From Neoceratodus forsteri (Eukaryota > Chordata > Ceratodontiformes > Ceratodontidae), in the NCBI GenBank assembly GCA_016271365.2, contig CM057451.1, forward strand, positions 373,463,501 to 373,527,500: 64,000 bases of DNA. The letters run 5' to 3'. Below are positions 45,093 to 54,680 of the stretch, piece after piece (the first letter of the stretch is position 1; every line of letters starts with the position of its first letter). Both the position numbers and the translations under genes were made by a program. The notes under the pieces are model-generated. The model was not told the DNA's origin and ran no database searches. It saw only the letters and a program-made list of their open reading frames with translations.

Positions 45093-45530
45093 GTACAGTT
45101 ACGTAAGAACTTAACGCAACAGTAGATCTTCGAAAGAGGCTCTTGCAGTAGGTATTTACATATGGGACTGACCCGCCAGGCGTCAGGACCCCACGGAAAA
45201 ATTTCTAGCTAGCAGTCTCTGGAGGGGGACCACCCCCACGTCAGGTGACTGATGTCATGTGACGTCAGTATAAAGAGGCAGTACCCCACACCAGCCTTCC
45301 AGTTCTTTCCCGCCAAGATCCCAAAAGAGGCAAGATGAGAGAGAAGCGGACATTTCTCTTCATGGCAAAGGAGCTAAAAAAGCTTAGGGCAATGGAGGGC
45401 GGGAAGGCAATACCTACTGCAAGAGCTTCTCTCGAAGATCTACTGTTACAGTAAGTTCTTACATAACTGTACTATCTTACTTCGAGAGGGCTCTTGCAGT
45501 ATGTATTTACATATAGGACTGAGTCCCAAG
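45093..45530. repeat. DIRS-c left ITR and ICR (copy E)
   Basis: The left ITR, 45093 to about 45330, matches the inverted right ITR at 52740-52911, including the CTAGCTAGAAATTTTTC-type block and the TATA/CRE block. ICR 45406-45472 mirrors the first ~65 bp of the element, and 45472-45530 mirrors the last ~60 bp. Confidence 0.9.
45260..45276 (+). promoter_or_regulatory. CRE-like site and TATA box in left ITR
   Basis: A perfect TGACGTCA (45260-45267) is followed after one base by TATAAAGA (45269-45276). It reads inward from the left end, antisense to the element's genes. Counterparts are TATAAAAA at 59289 (copy F) and AACGTCAG...TATATAGG at 60868-60889 (copy G). Promoter function is inferred from the motif pair and its conservation. 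Confidence 0.6.
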
Positions 45531-45767
45531 CAGTCTGGAACAAGGAAAAGCACTCGAGAAGAGGAAAACTGTTAATGGTATAGAGCCTCCAGCTGACTGG
45601 GTCTTATCAAAGAAGACCTTGAAGCACAGCCAACCCGAAGCCTGCTCTACGGCGAGAGGCAATGTCCAAACTGTAGTGTTTCGTAAAGGTATGGACAGAC
45701 ATCCAAGTTGTGGCTGCACAGATGTCTGCCGCTGACACATTCTTGAAACAGGCTGCAGAGGCAGATA

Positions 45768-47391
45768 CAGTGCCTTCAGAAAGTATTCACCCCCCTTGGA
45801 TTTTGTCGCATTTTGTGATGTTGCAAACTCAAATTAAAATACATTTATATGGGATTTTTTTGTCACGTATCTACACAAATTACTCTATAATGTCAAAGTG
45901 GAATGAAACTTCTGGAATTTTTTGTACATGTAATTTAAAAAAAACAAACTGAAATGTCTTGAGTTGATAAGTATTCACCTCCTTTGCTATGACACTCCAA
46001 ACTGAGCTGAGGTGCACCCAATTTCCTTGTGAGATCACTCTAAAACTTGAATGGAGTCCACCTGTGGTCAGCTCAAATGGTTGACATGATTTCAGAGGAA
46101 ATACACCTGTCTATATAAGGTCCCACTGTTGACAGTGCATATCAGAGCAGAAACTCTACCATGAAGACCAAGGAGCTGTCCGTAGAACTCAGTGTTAGAA
46201 CTGTGAGGAGGCATAGATCTGGGGAGGGGTATAAAAACATTTCTAGGGTGTTGAAAGTTCCCAGGAGCACAGTCAAGTCCATCATTAGGAAATGGAAAGA
46301 TTACGGAACCACCCAGACTCTTCCTAGAGCAGGCCGTCCTCCCAAACTGAGCAACTGGGCAAGAAGGACCTTGGTCAGGGAAGTGACGAAGAACCCAATG
46401 ACCACCCTGACAGAACTACAGAGTTCCATGGCTGAGATGGGAGAACCTGTCCAGAGGACAACAATCTCTGCAGCACTTCACAGGCGTAGCCTCTATGGAG
46501 GTGGCTGAGCGGAAGCCACTCCTGAGAAAAGGCCATAATAGCATGCCTGGGTTTGCAAGAAGGCACGGGCAGACTCTGAGACCATGTGGCAAAAGATTCT
46601 CTGGTCTGATGAAACAAAAATTGAACTCTTTGGCCTGAATGCAAAGCGCTATGCCTGGCGCAAACCGAACACAGCTCATCACCCGTGTAACACCTTCCCT
46701 ACCATGAAGCATGGTGGTGGCAGCATCATGTTATGGGGATGCTTTTCAGCAGCAGGGACTGAGGCTCTTGTCAGGATAGAGGGAACAATGAATGGAGCCA
46801 AATACAGGCACATCCTTGAGGAGAACCTGCATCAGTCTGCAATAGACCTTGGACTGGGGCGAAGATTTACGTTCCAACAGGACAACGACCCCAAGCATAC
46901 AGCCAAAGCAACACTGGAGTAGCTTCAGAACAAGAAGGTGACTGTCCTTGAGTGGCCCAGCCAAAGCCCAGACTTGAATCCCATTGAGAATCTGTGGAAA
47001 GACTTAAAGACTGCAGTTCACCAATGCTCCCCATCCAACCTGACAGAGCTTGAGCAAATCTGCAAGGAAGAATGGGCGAAAATTCCCAAATCCAGATGTG
47101 CAAAGCTGATACAGACATACCCAAGAAGACTCAAAGCTGTAATTGCTGCCAAAGGCGCTTCTACAAAGTATTGACTCAGGGTGGTGAATACTTAAATAAA
47201 TAAGATATTTCAGTTTTTAATGTTTCCTAAATTTTTGTTACACAATAAAAATGTTTTTGCCCCTTTAAATTGTTGAGTATGCTGTGTGAATCAAGGGGGA
47301 AAAAAATAATTTCAATGCATTAAAAATTCTGGTAGTAACACAACAAAATGTGACAAAATCCAAGGGGGGTGAATACTTTCTGAAGGCACTG
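45768..47391 (+). mobile_element. Tc1/mariner transposon, full length
   Basis: It is 1,624 bp and flanked by TA duplications at 45766-45767 and 47392-47393. The termini CAGTGCCTTCAGAAAGTATT are inverted and identical for the first 40 bp. Inner direct copies of the AAGTATTCACC motif lie at 45969-45986 and, inverted, at 47179-47193. This gives the IR/DR layout of many fish and amphibian Tc1 elements. The transposase gene is broken. Near-identical termini are widespread in teleosts and lampreys, where horizontal transfer has been reported. Transfer here is inference. Confidence 0.95.
46161..47174 (+). pseudogene. Tc1 transposase
   Basis: The start Met is at 46161. The N-terminal DNA-binding region has two helix-turn-helix parts (from 'SVELSVRTVRRHRSGEGY' and 'VPRSTVKSIIRKW') and the 'AGRPPKLS' hook. 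In the catalytic DDE domain, the first Asp is in 'ILWSDETKIELFG', the second in 'FQQDNDPKHTAKATLE' and the Glu in 'SPDLNPIENLWKDL'. The spacing between second Asp and Glu is the 34 of Tc1. The frame shifts near 46500 and back near 46580. A TAG at 46920-46922 interrupts between the second Asp and the Glu. Without those it would be about 340 residues, the usual length. It is inactive as it stands. Confidence 0.95.
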
Positions 47392-48034
47392 TACTCCTCT
47401 GGTGGAGTGACCTCTGATTTGACCCGGCAGGGTCTTCTTGTACTTGTCTTAACAGAAAGTGATACAGTGAGCCAGCCATTTAGATAGGCATTGCCCTCTC
47501 TTCTGTGACCAAGAGAGACAAAAAGCTGATCAGATTTTCTGAGATCCTTGGTCTGAGAGGTGTAGTATCTCAGTATTCTGTGAACATCCAAAGTGTGCAA
47601 GAGGTACTCCCTTTGACTGGAGTGTTGCATAACGAAAGCAGGTAGCTCAATGGATTGATTCAGAGTAGATTCAGCCACCACCTTAGGGAGAAACTTAGGA
47701 TTGGTGCGTAGAGCCACACGTTCCTTGTGAAAACCCAAATATGGAATTTTGCACATCAAGGCCTGAAGCTCGGAAATTCGTCGAGCTGAGGTAATGGCCA
47801 CTAGGAAGAGAGTCTTCCAAGAGAGGAACTTCAAATCTGCTGAGGCTGCTGGCTCGAAGGTAGGTAGAGTAAGCTTCTCAAGAATAAAATTTAAGTCCCA
47901 AGGAGGAGCAGGAATATGGATGGGGGGTCTCAAATGGAGGACCCCTCTGAGGAATGTCTTAGAGACGTCCAGCTGTGCAAAAGTCCTGTCTCCGAAGGGG
48001 ACATGGTAAGCAGACATCGCTGCCATATGGACCT

Positions 48035-48960
48035 TTAAAGAAGAGTGGCTGAGACCCAGATCAAAGAGATGATGCATGTAGTCCAGAACTCGTTGGCTGG
48101 GCAAGAGAAAGGGTCGAAGTCCTTTGATGTGGCCCAAATAGAGAATTGTTTCCACTTCATAGCGTAGGAGGACCTGGTGGAAGGCTTTCTGGCTTCTACC
48201 AAGATGTCTGCTACGAGTGGGGAAACCCCTAAGTGGGCTTTAGCTACGTCTGCAGGAGCCACGCATGCAAATGAAAGGATCTGAGACCTGGATGAACAAG
48301 GAGTCCCCTGATCCTGGGTCAACAAGTGTTGCGACAGAGGAAGAGTAAGCGAAGGTTCCTCTGACAACTGTTGTAGAAAAGAGAACCACACTTGCCTGGG
48401 CCAGAATGGAGCGATGAGGATCATTCGTGCCCCCTCTAATTTGAGCTTGTTCAGGACCATCAGAATTAAGGGAACAGGAGGGAAGGCATAAACGAATCTG
48501 TCCCTCCAATCGAGAGACAGAGCGTCCAGACAAAAAATGCCGTGCCCTGGAATGAGCGAGCAGAAGGCGGCAAGTTTTGAGTTTTGAGGAGACATGAACA
48601 GGTCTACCTGTGGGGTACCCCATTGCAGAATAATGTCGTCTACAACCTCTTGATCCAGTTCCCATTCATGGGCCATGGCCAAGGACCTACTGAGGTGGTC
48701 TGCCAGTGTGTTTTCCACTCCCGGAACGTGAATGGCTGTCAGGTGAAGATTGTGCTGGGTAGCCCAGACCCACACTCTCACTGCTTCCCTGCATATAGGG
48801 TAGAAAATAGTTCCTCCCTGCTTGTTGAGATACCAGACTACACACATGTTGTCTGTCTGAATGAGAAGGTGAAGAGGAAATATGGAGGAGTGCAGGACCA
48901 GTAGGGCATAAAGGACCGCTCAGAGTTCGAGCACATTATGTGCAGATTTTGTTCGAACCA
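48035..48960 (-). pseudogene. DIRS-c RNase H end and pol linker (copy E)
   Basis: 48847-48035 is open for 270 codons. It has 'CVVWYLNKQGGTIFYPICRE' (RNase H), 'HVPGVENTLADHLSRSLAMA' (last RNase H Asp) and 'LQWGTPQVDLFMSPQNSKLA'. It continues with 'GHGIFCLDALSLDWRDRF', 'AFPPVPLILMVLNKLKLEGA', 'RMILIAPFWPRQVWFSFLQQ' and the recombinase start 'SYAMKWKQFSIWATSKDFDP'. The central block occupies the place of the DIRS1 DAM-like methyltransferase. I cannot confirm its catalytic motif. It is the best reference for the linker in this window. Confidence 0.8.
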
Positions 48961-50350
48961 GAACCACCTGCCCAGAGTCTTGTGAGACCCGAGATGGTCC
49001 CACCAGCCTTCTCCTGAGGCATCTGTTGTCAACGTCTGGGAGGGGGGTTCAACATTGAAGTGAAATCCCTGGCAAAGGTTCTCTTGTACCATCCACCACT
49101 GCAAGTCCCTGATCATGGGATCAGAAACTAGTACCTCCTGGTCTAGGGCGTCCAGTGTTTGGTCCCACTGAGACCGAAGCGTCCACTGAGAAATCCTCAT
49201 ATGGAGCCAAGTGCGTGGGACTGTCGGAATGGCAGCCGCCATTAGCCTGAGGAGGCGAAGGACTGACCTGGCTCCAACCCTTCTGTGACTGGACAGGAGA
49301 TAAGTCTGAGTCTGAAGGGTGTCCACCCTGTCTGGAAGCAAAAAGGATTTGCTGACTGCCGTGTCCAGGATCGCCCGTATAAATTGGAGGCGTTGGCAAG
49401 GGACCAAATGGGACTTGGCCTGGTTGATGGTGATACTCAGGCTGGTGAAAACCTGCAGGGTAAGGGAAAGGGAGTGCAGGAGTTCCTCCCTGGATGGGGC
49501 CGCCAGGAGCCAATCGACCAGGTACGGGAATACCTGTACTCCCTTGGTACGCAGGTGGGCCGCCATCACAGACAGGCATTTGGTAAATACTCGGGGAGCC
49601 AAGGAAAAAACAAATGGGAGGGCCTTGAATTGGTAGTGGTCCCCCTGAAAACAAAATTGAAGGCATTTGCGGAGGGAAGGGCATATGGGGATATGTAGGT
49701 AAGCATCCTGCAAGTCCAAAGCGCACAGTCACAGTCCCTGCCACAGAAGAGGCAGAAGACCCTGCAGGGAGAGCATTCTGAAGCGTTTGTACTCCATGAA
49801 CATGTTCAGGGAACTGAGGTCTAAAATAGGCCTCACATCTCCTGTCTTCTTTGGAATTAGAAAGAAATGTGAATAGTAACCCATCCCCCAAAGGTGGTTG
49901 GGAACTGGTTCTATTGCCACCTTCGAGAGAAGACAGGTAATTTCTTCTAGGAGCAGAGGAAGATGTTCCGGGGAGTAAGACGACTTGGGACATGGTCTTC
50001 GGGGTGGTTTCTGTAGAAACTCTGAGTGTGCAGCTGAAATCAACTAGAACACCCAAGCATCTGATGTTATCCTCTCCCAACCAGGTAAATGGAAGAAGAA
50101 TCTCCCTCCTACTGGTTCCTCTGGGACCCCAGAGGCAGTGGGAGAGACAAGGAGTCAGGAGATCTGGGGCAGCACAGCAGCCGAGGCTCCCATGGCTTTT
50201 TTGGTTGGGGGAAGTCTTGGTTGCTGGAGGACCCAAACGCTTGCTGGCCCGTTTGCTCTGTGGTTTAGGTTTTTTTCGGTTACATCTACGAAAAGGGTGC
50301 CGCTGCCCCTGAGGGGGTCTGTACAAAGAGTCCATGGACTTGAGTGCAGT
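48961..50350 (-). pseudogene. DIRS-c reverse transcriptase and RNase H start (copy E)
   Basis: 50043-49729 holds the entry ('YSPEHLPLLLEEITCLLSKV') and fingers ('HFFLIPKKTGDVRPILDLSS'). 49719-48838 is open: 'MDLQDAYLHIPICPSLRKCL' (first catalytic Asp), 'KALPFVFSLAPRVFTKCLSV', and 'VFPYLVDWLLAAPSREELLH', where YLDD reads YLVD. The connection follows, and 'TLTTDASGEGWWDHLG' is the first RNase H Asp. One break lies between 49720 and 49729 and another near 48960. 50350-50150 is a basic linker ('RRCNRKKPKPQSKRASKR'). Confidence 0.85.
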
Positions 50351-50366
50351 GCCGTTCTCTTGCAGA

Positions 50367-52660
50367 TCAGTACTGATGTCTGACATCACCGCCGAACAGC
50401 ACCGAACCCCTGAAGGGCGCATCCTGAATAGCGGATTGCACTTCAGGGACCAATCCTGACATGCGGAGCCAGGCATGACGCCGAAGACTTACAGCGAAAG
50501 CCAAGCTCCATCCCGCTGTGTCGTAAGTGGCACGAAGCATGTGCCGAATGGCCGAACGAGCACAACGGACAAGATCCGCCACTTCCTGTTTTGTCCGATA
50601 CTCAGGAAGGGAGTCTAACTTTGATTCCACCTGACTAAGGATGGTCTTCTGGTAATCCCCCATATGTGCTACATAATTCAGGGCCCTAATACCCGGGGTA
50701 AAAGATGCGTAAACCTTCCTCCCATATTGGTCCAGAAGAAGAGACTCCTTGTCAGGTGGAGATGCGCAGAGATGTTTAGGATTAGCGGAGCGGCCGTGAG
50801 CGGCGCTAATCACGACCAAGTCCACTTTGGGGTGTAGATTCAAGAAATCTACTCCCTCAGGAGCCTGGTATAGCCAATCTGCCTTCCTTGGAAGGGGGGC
50901 TAACACAGAAGGTTGTTTCCAAATAGTGGAAAAAAGGTCAGCATGAGGCTCAATCCAAGGTAGAATCAATGTAGGAGCGGTCTTGGGCAGATCCAAGTGG
51001 GCAGCGAACTTTTTACGCTGTGGATCTGGCTCCAGAGATTGCCACTGATGAACTTCCTGGATCTTTCTCAGTAGCTCCAGAAAAGAAGGATCCTCCGGAG
51101 GAGACTTCGGAGGGGTCCTTGGCCTGGGTCGGTCTGGAGTACGAGGCTAGTCATCCGGCAGGCTGCCCCCTGAGTCCAAGTCAGAGGTCTCCGGACGAAG
51201 AAAAGGAAGACCCTCCCGAGCGGGGAGGGACGGTCCTTTGGGAAGCCCTCTGGACGCGTATCCTCCCCACCCCTGGCGCCCAAGGGTTCACCTCTGGTGT
51301 CGGGTAAGGGGGAAGGAGTCTCCCGTCTCTGGCGCAAGGGATCCTGCGAAGGGTCCGGCGCCAGTAGACAACTCTCTACCTCTCTGGTGAATTGAGCCTT
51401 GGCCTCAGCCCACCAGGCAGCTAAGGTCTCCTTCAAGTCCACCGGCGGCTGGGATGTGGGCAGCGGAGGAGGAGGGGGTTACAGATACTGAGGATATCTG
51501 TACATCAAGTAACCATAACCTGATGGTGGGAAGCCCAGCGTCGGATACTGTGGCACCGGGTAAGATGGCACCGGGTAATGTGGTGTTGGATACCTGGGTG
51601 CCAGGGGCTCTGAGGGAGCAGAGGACCAGCTGGTGGGCCAAGCAAAGGTGGCCCTGCAGGGGTCTGGCCCGGCGTGGGAGAGCCATCTGGTAGGGGGACG
51701 TCGGGTAAGCCGGCGTCGGAGCCAGCATCTGAGGGTCCAGCATCAGGGTGTCTGGCCCAGCAGGAGGGGGCCCTGACGGTAGTGTGTCCTAGTCCTCCAT
51801 GATGACCAGGGAGGGAGGGTTGGAATCTCCGGGGTTCAGTACAGGAGACGTAGGAACCTCAGAGGGCAACTCCAGGCATTGTGGGGAGCCTTGGGCATCA
51901 GACTGGTCGAAGGGGTCCAACGCAAGTTCATTAGCTGGGCGGTCGTTGGAAGGGCCGATGTCCGGCTTATCAGCCGGATCCAGGCGGGTGTTGGAGGAGC
52001 CAGCGTCCGACTTATCGGATCCCTTGCTCAATGGAGGCCACGCTGGAGATGTGGCCTTGTCAGCGAAAGGGCGACAGTGCGCCCTCCTGAAGGAGCGAGC
52101 GGCTTACCAGCCTTGTCCAGGCAGACGCCAGTGGTACGGCGTCCGACTTAGCGAACCTGAGGGCGCGTGGCAGCGGCCTTCCTGGGAGTGGAGGCCGCTT
52201 TACCCCGGAGGTACCCAAGGGGCCCGAGCACGATGGGAGGGGTGACACCTTCATGGACACCGCCAAGACAGTTGCTGAGGAGCGGTCCCCCCCAGAGGAG
52301 ACGTTACCTTCAGAACCGTGACTCTGGCTGGAGTCACGGAGGCCATGTAAGTCGAATCCCGCTCCCGGTGCTTCTCCTTTTTGTGGCCTTCGGGGGGAGT
52401 GGAAGCCTGCCTCAACTTTTTCAGTTCCTTCTCCATGGATGCTATTTTTTTCTTTAAAATATAGGCCTCCAGGGACTGCTGCCTCAGTTTCGGGTAGCTG
52501 AATTATATTTTTGGCAGTGCTGGCACATCTCCACAGGATGATCCGGGCCAAGGCAGAAGAGGCACAGGGAATGGCCGTCCTTATGCAGCAGCTGGGAACC
52601 GCACGAGCTGCACTTATTGTTATGCTATTTGGAAGGTGTCAGGGACGACACACACAGCTT
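50367..52660 (-). pseudogene. DIRS-c gag-like ORF1 (copy E)
   Basis: The knuckle near 52640-52530 on minus has C-S-S-C-G, then 'DGHSLCLFCLGPDH', then C-Q-H-C, with the layout CxxC-HxxC-CLGxxH-CxxC. The middle, 51743-51405, is Pro/Ala-rich. The C-terminal domain, 50996-50367, is open for 209 codons: 'LILPWIEPHADLFSTIWKQP', 'HPKVDLVVISAAHGRSANPK', 'LLLDQYGRKVYASFTPGIRA' and 'GWSLAFAVSLRRHAWLRMSG'. Frame breaks lie near 52060, 51400 and 51050. A nucleocapsid role is inferred. Confidence 0.75.
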
Positions 52661-52739
52661 ATTGAGGGTGAAAATATCGAAAAAAGTGTTCGAAAGGTTT
52701 GAAAACTAAACCGACTGACGAGGAACTTTCACAAGTTGA

Positions 52740-52911
52740 TGGCAGGAAGGAACTGGAAGGTGGGCGTGGGGGACCGCCCTTTTATACTGACGTCGAGGCG
52801 GTCTCCCCCCCCCCAAGACTGCTAGCTAGAAATTTTTCAGTGGGGTCCTGACACCTGGTGGGTCAGTCCTGTATGTAAATACCTACTGCAAGAGCCCTCT
52901 CTAAGTAAGAT
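52740..52911. repeat. DIRS-c right ITR (copy E)
   Basis: The inverted copy of the left ITR: CTAGCTAGAAATTTTTCAGT, then GGTCCTGACACC, then GTAAATACCTACTGCAAGAG and the terminal CTAAGTAAGAT. It includes a minus-strand TATA/CRE block. The outer end is mirrored in the ICR at 45472-45530. Confidence 0.9.
52779..52795 (-). promoter_or_regulatory. TATA box and CRE-like site in right ITR
   Basis: On minus, CGACGTCA is followed after one base by TATAAAAG. It faces inward, in the sense of gag and pol, about 120-140 bp upstream of the gag knuckle. It is therefore the likely promoter for the element's mRNA. It is the mirror of the motif pair at 45260-45276. Confidence 0.65.
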
Positions 52912-54680
52912 CTTCTTTCGCAGATGGTCCAGGGAAATAAAGGAGGGGTACCCTCAAGTACTATCATATGAGACCAATGCACTTCAAACAAGGCAGGGAA
53001 AGTTGTGTCCTACCTTTCTAACATCTTCAATACCCATGCATTTTCACCTTCACCCTCAGAATCTGGATTTTCTCCCCCAAGACTGACATGCCGGACCAGG
53101 AACTCCACAATGCACCTCTACTGTCTAGAGCCCCCAAGAGCCCATTGGACCTGCCACAGGCGGGATGTTAAACTTTATCTGGAATGCAACTCATGAAAAA
53201 TTAATTTGACTGAACATTAAGGGGTCAAAGAAAGGGATTTCATTAGCTTCCACCTCTCCGTTTAAATAAGGCACATCACTGCTATTTCCTCCCAAGTAGC
53301 TTCTTTTTTTCTCTCCTACACAGCCAATGATTCCCAGCAATGCAGGGGTCACACACTTAATTTAAAAAAAATAAAGCAGCTCCATGGGGCTAATCAAACT
53401 TTTTACACATACTGGCTGGACATTTTAAGGCAGCAAAAATGATGAATACGAAGGCAGTCACAAGCAAGGATTTTTCCTACTCTCTCTCTCGGATGCTTTA
53501 TCCAAGACCTCCCAAATTCAGATCCCTGCAATCTCCTGGCTTCTGTGGCTCTGGTAAGCCAAACCTTTTTTTTTCCCTACCAGGTTATCCACTCTTTCAC
53601 TGGCACTGGTCGTCCCCCAATACTCTGGCGCAGGAAAGCGGGCTGCTTCCCCCACCTGGACCCCTGGGCGCTCGCCCATGCCACAGGGGTGCCAGGATTT
53701 TCCCTACGACCCAGGCCCTGTAACTCACTTCAAGGTTGGCACTGAAAACTGTACTACTGCAGCACCTGCCACCTTCACTCGCTGAGCCTCTCCTCTCACC
53801 GGCCCCACTGGTGCAGTGGCCCCAAAACCCGGCCCTGCTCCAGTACTTATGGCTGCATGCTGCAGGCTGTCCTGTCTTCTCACTGATGGCACCAACTGCT
53901 CCGGTTTCTGCTGTTCATCTTCCTCGGGGGTCCCTGCCAGGCCCACATCTCCTTCAACATTTCCTGGGCTTGTGTTAAGCACCAGCACAAGGGCCACCCT
54001 CCAAAGTCTGCCACTACGGCCTGTGACCTGCCCGGCCCTCAATGTAGCGGTACCCCAGGATCTGCCCCTCCATAGCAGGCCCCACGTTTTGGGTGAAGGG
54101 CCCCCTGGCTCCCTCTACCCCCCAGGCTGCCATGCCACACCAGGAAGCAGGGGAGCCATTACCACCGACTTCCTCCCTGTGGGGGCCCTGCCACTGCCCC
54201 CATAGCCTTGGCGACCCAGGAAACGCCTTACAGGTGTCTCTAAGGGCTCCTACCTTTCCTGGCCTACAAAGCCACCTACTTTCCATGTCCCCAAATGATG
54301 CAGGACCTGCCTACTCATACTTCCCACGGGCTCCATTTCCCCAGCTTCAAATGCGACCCGCGATGCTGAAAAGGCTGTCCTGACTTTGCCCAGGGGGGGT
54401 GGAGTCCCCATTGGCCCTCCCGGACCACCAAGCTCCCTTACTTGCCCACCTAATTCTGCTCCTCCAGCCAACCCCTCCAGCCCCAGGCCTAATGCCTGCG
54501 CTTGAAAGCCCTGCTACTTCCTGTCTGGTCCTTATATACTCCTAAAGTACTACTTCTGCTGCTACCTTGAGGCATCCAGCAGCCAATATCCCCCAGAGCA
54601 CTAACACAATCCCTAGCTCGGGGGCAGGGGGATTAGGAAGGGAAAGGATGCCTGAATGGGAGCATAAGCCCTAAAGGGGG
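52912..54680. other. Possible DIRS-b gag remnant, then unassigned GC-rich DNA
   Basis: 52912-53200 on minus gives 'SLGGENPDSEGEGENAWVLK', an acidic Ser-rich stretch like the gag middle of DIRS-a. It would be the continuation of copy B3 beyond the DIRS-c insertion. This is tentative. 53440-54680 is C-rich with overlapping open frames on both strands and no recognisable domain. Confidence 0.3.

Larger units (their letters stand above)
45535..48155 (-). pseudogene. DIRS-c tyrosine recombinase, split by Tc1 (copy E)
   Basis: The N- to mid part, 48155-47510 on minus, is open: 'VLDYMHHLFDLGLSHSSLKV', 'LVAITSARRISELQALM' (first catalytic Arg), 'VALRTNPKFLPKVVAES' and 'LHTLDVHRILRYYTSQT'. After a frameshift near 47480, the H-S-T-R box lies at 47398-47409. 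The Tc1 begins two codons later, at a TA in a Val codon. Past the transposon, 45766 down to 45600 continues with 'FKNVSAADICAATTWMSVHTF' read in pieces, and the Tyr segment. A TAA interrupts before the box. It was probably already decaying when Tc1 arrived. Confidence 0.85.
45093..52911 (-). mobile_element. DIRS-c retrotransposon, structurally complete, carrying a Tc1 (copy E)
   Basis: The element is 7.8 kb in total, about 6.2 kb without the Tc1. The left ITR starts GTACAGTTACGTAAGAAC. The right ITR ends CTCTCTAAGTAAGAT. The ICR at 45406-45530 holds the complement of the left end followed by that of the right end, joined at ...AACTGTAC|TATCTTAC. Coding order on minus is gag (from ~52660), RT, RNase H, linker, recombinase. 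It sits inside the gag of DIRS-b copy B3. The RT active site is mutated and several frames are broken. Confidence 0.9.

Noticed and set aside
49121..50476. A 451-codon open frame on minus
   Set aside because: Only about the first 110 codons (basic linker near 50150-50350) fit DIRS. The remainder overlaps the true RT frame out of phase and is Pro-rich nonsense.
53740..54390. GC-rich open frames as possible host exons
   Set aside because: Overlapping frames on both strands, low complexity (Pro, Ser, Ala), no splice-site pattern and no recognisable domain.
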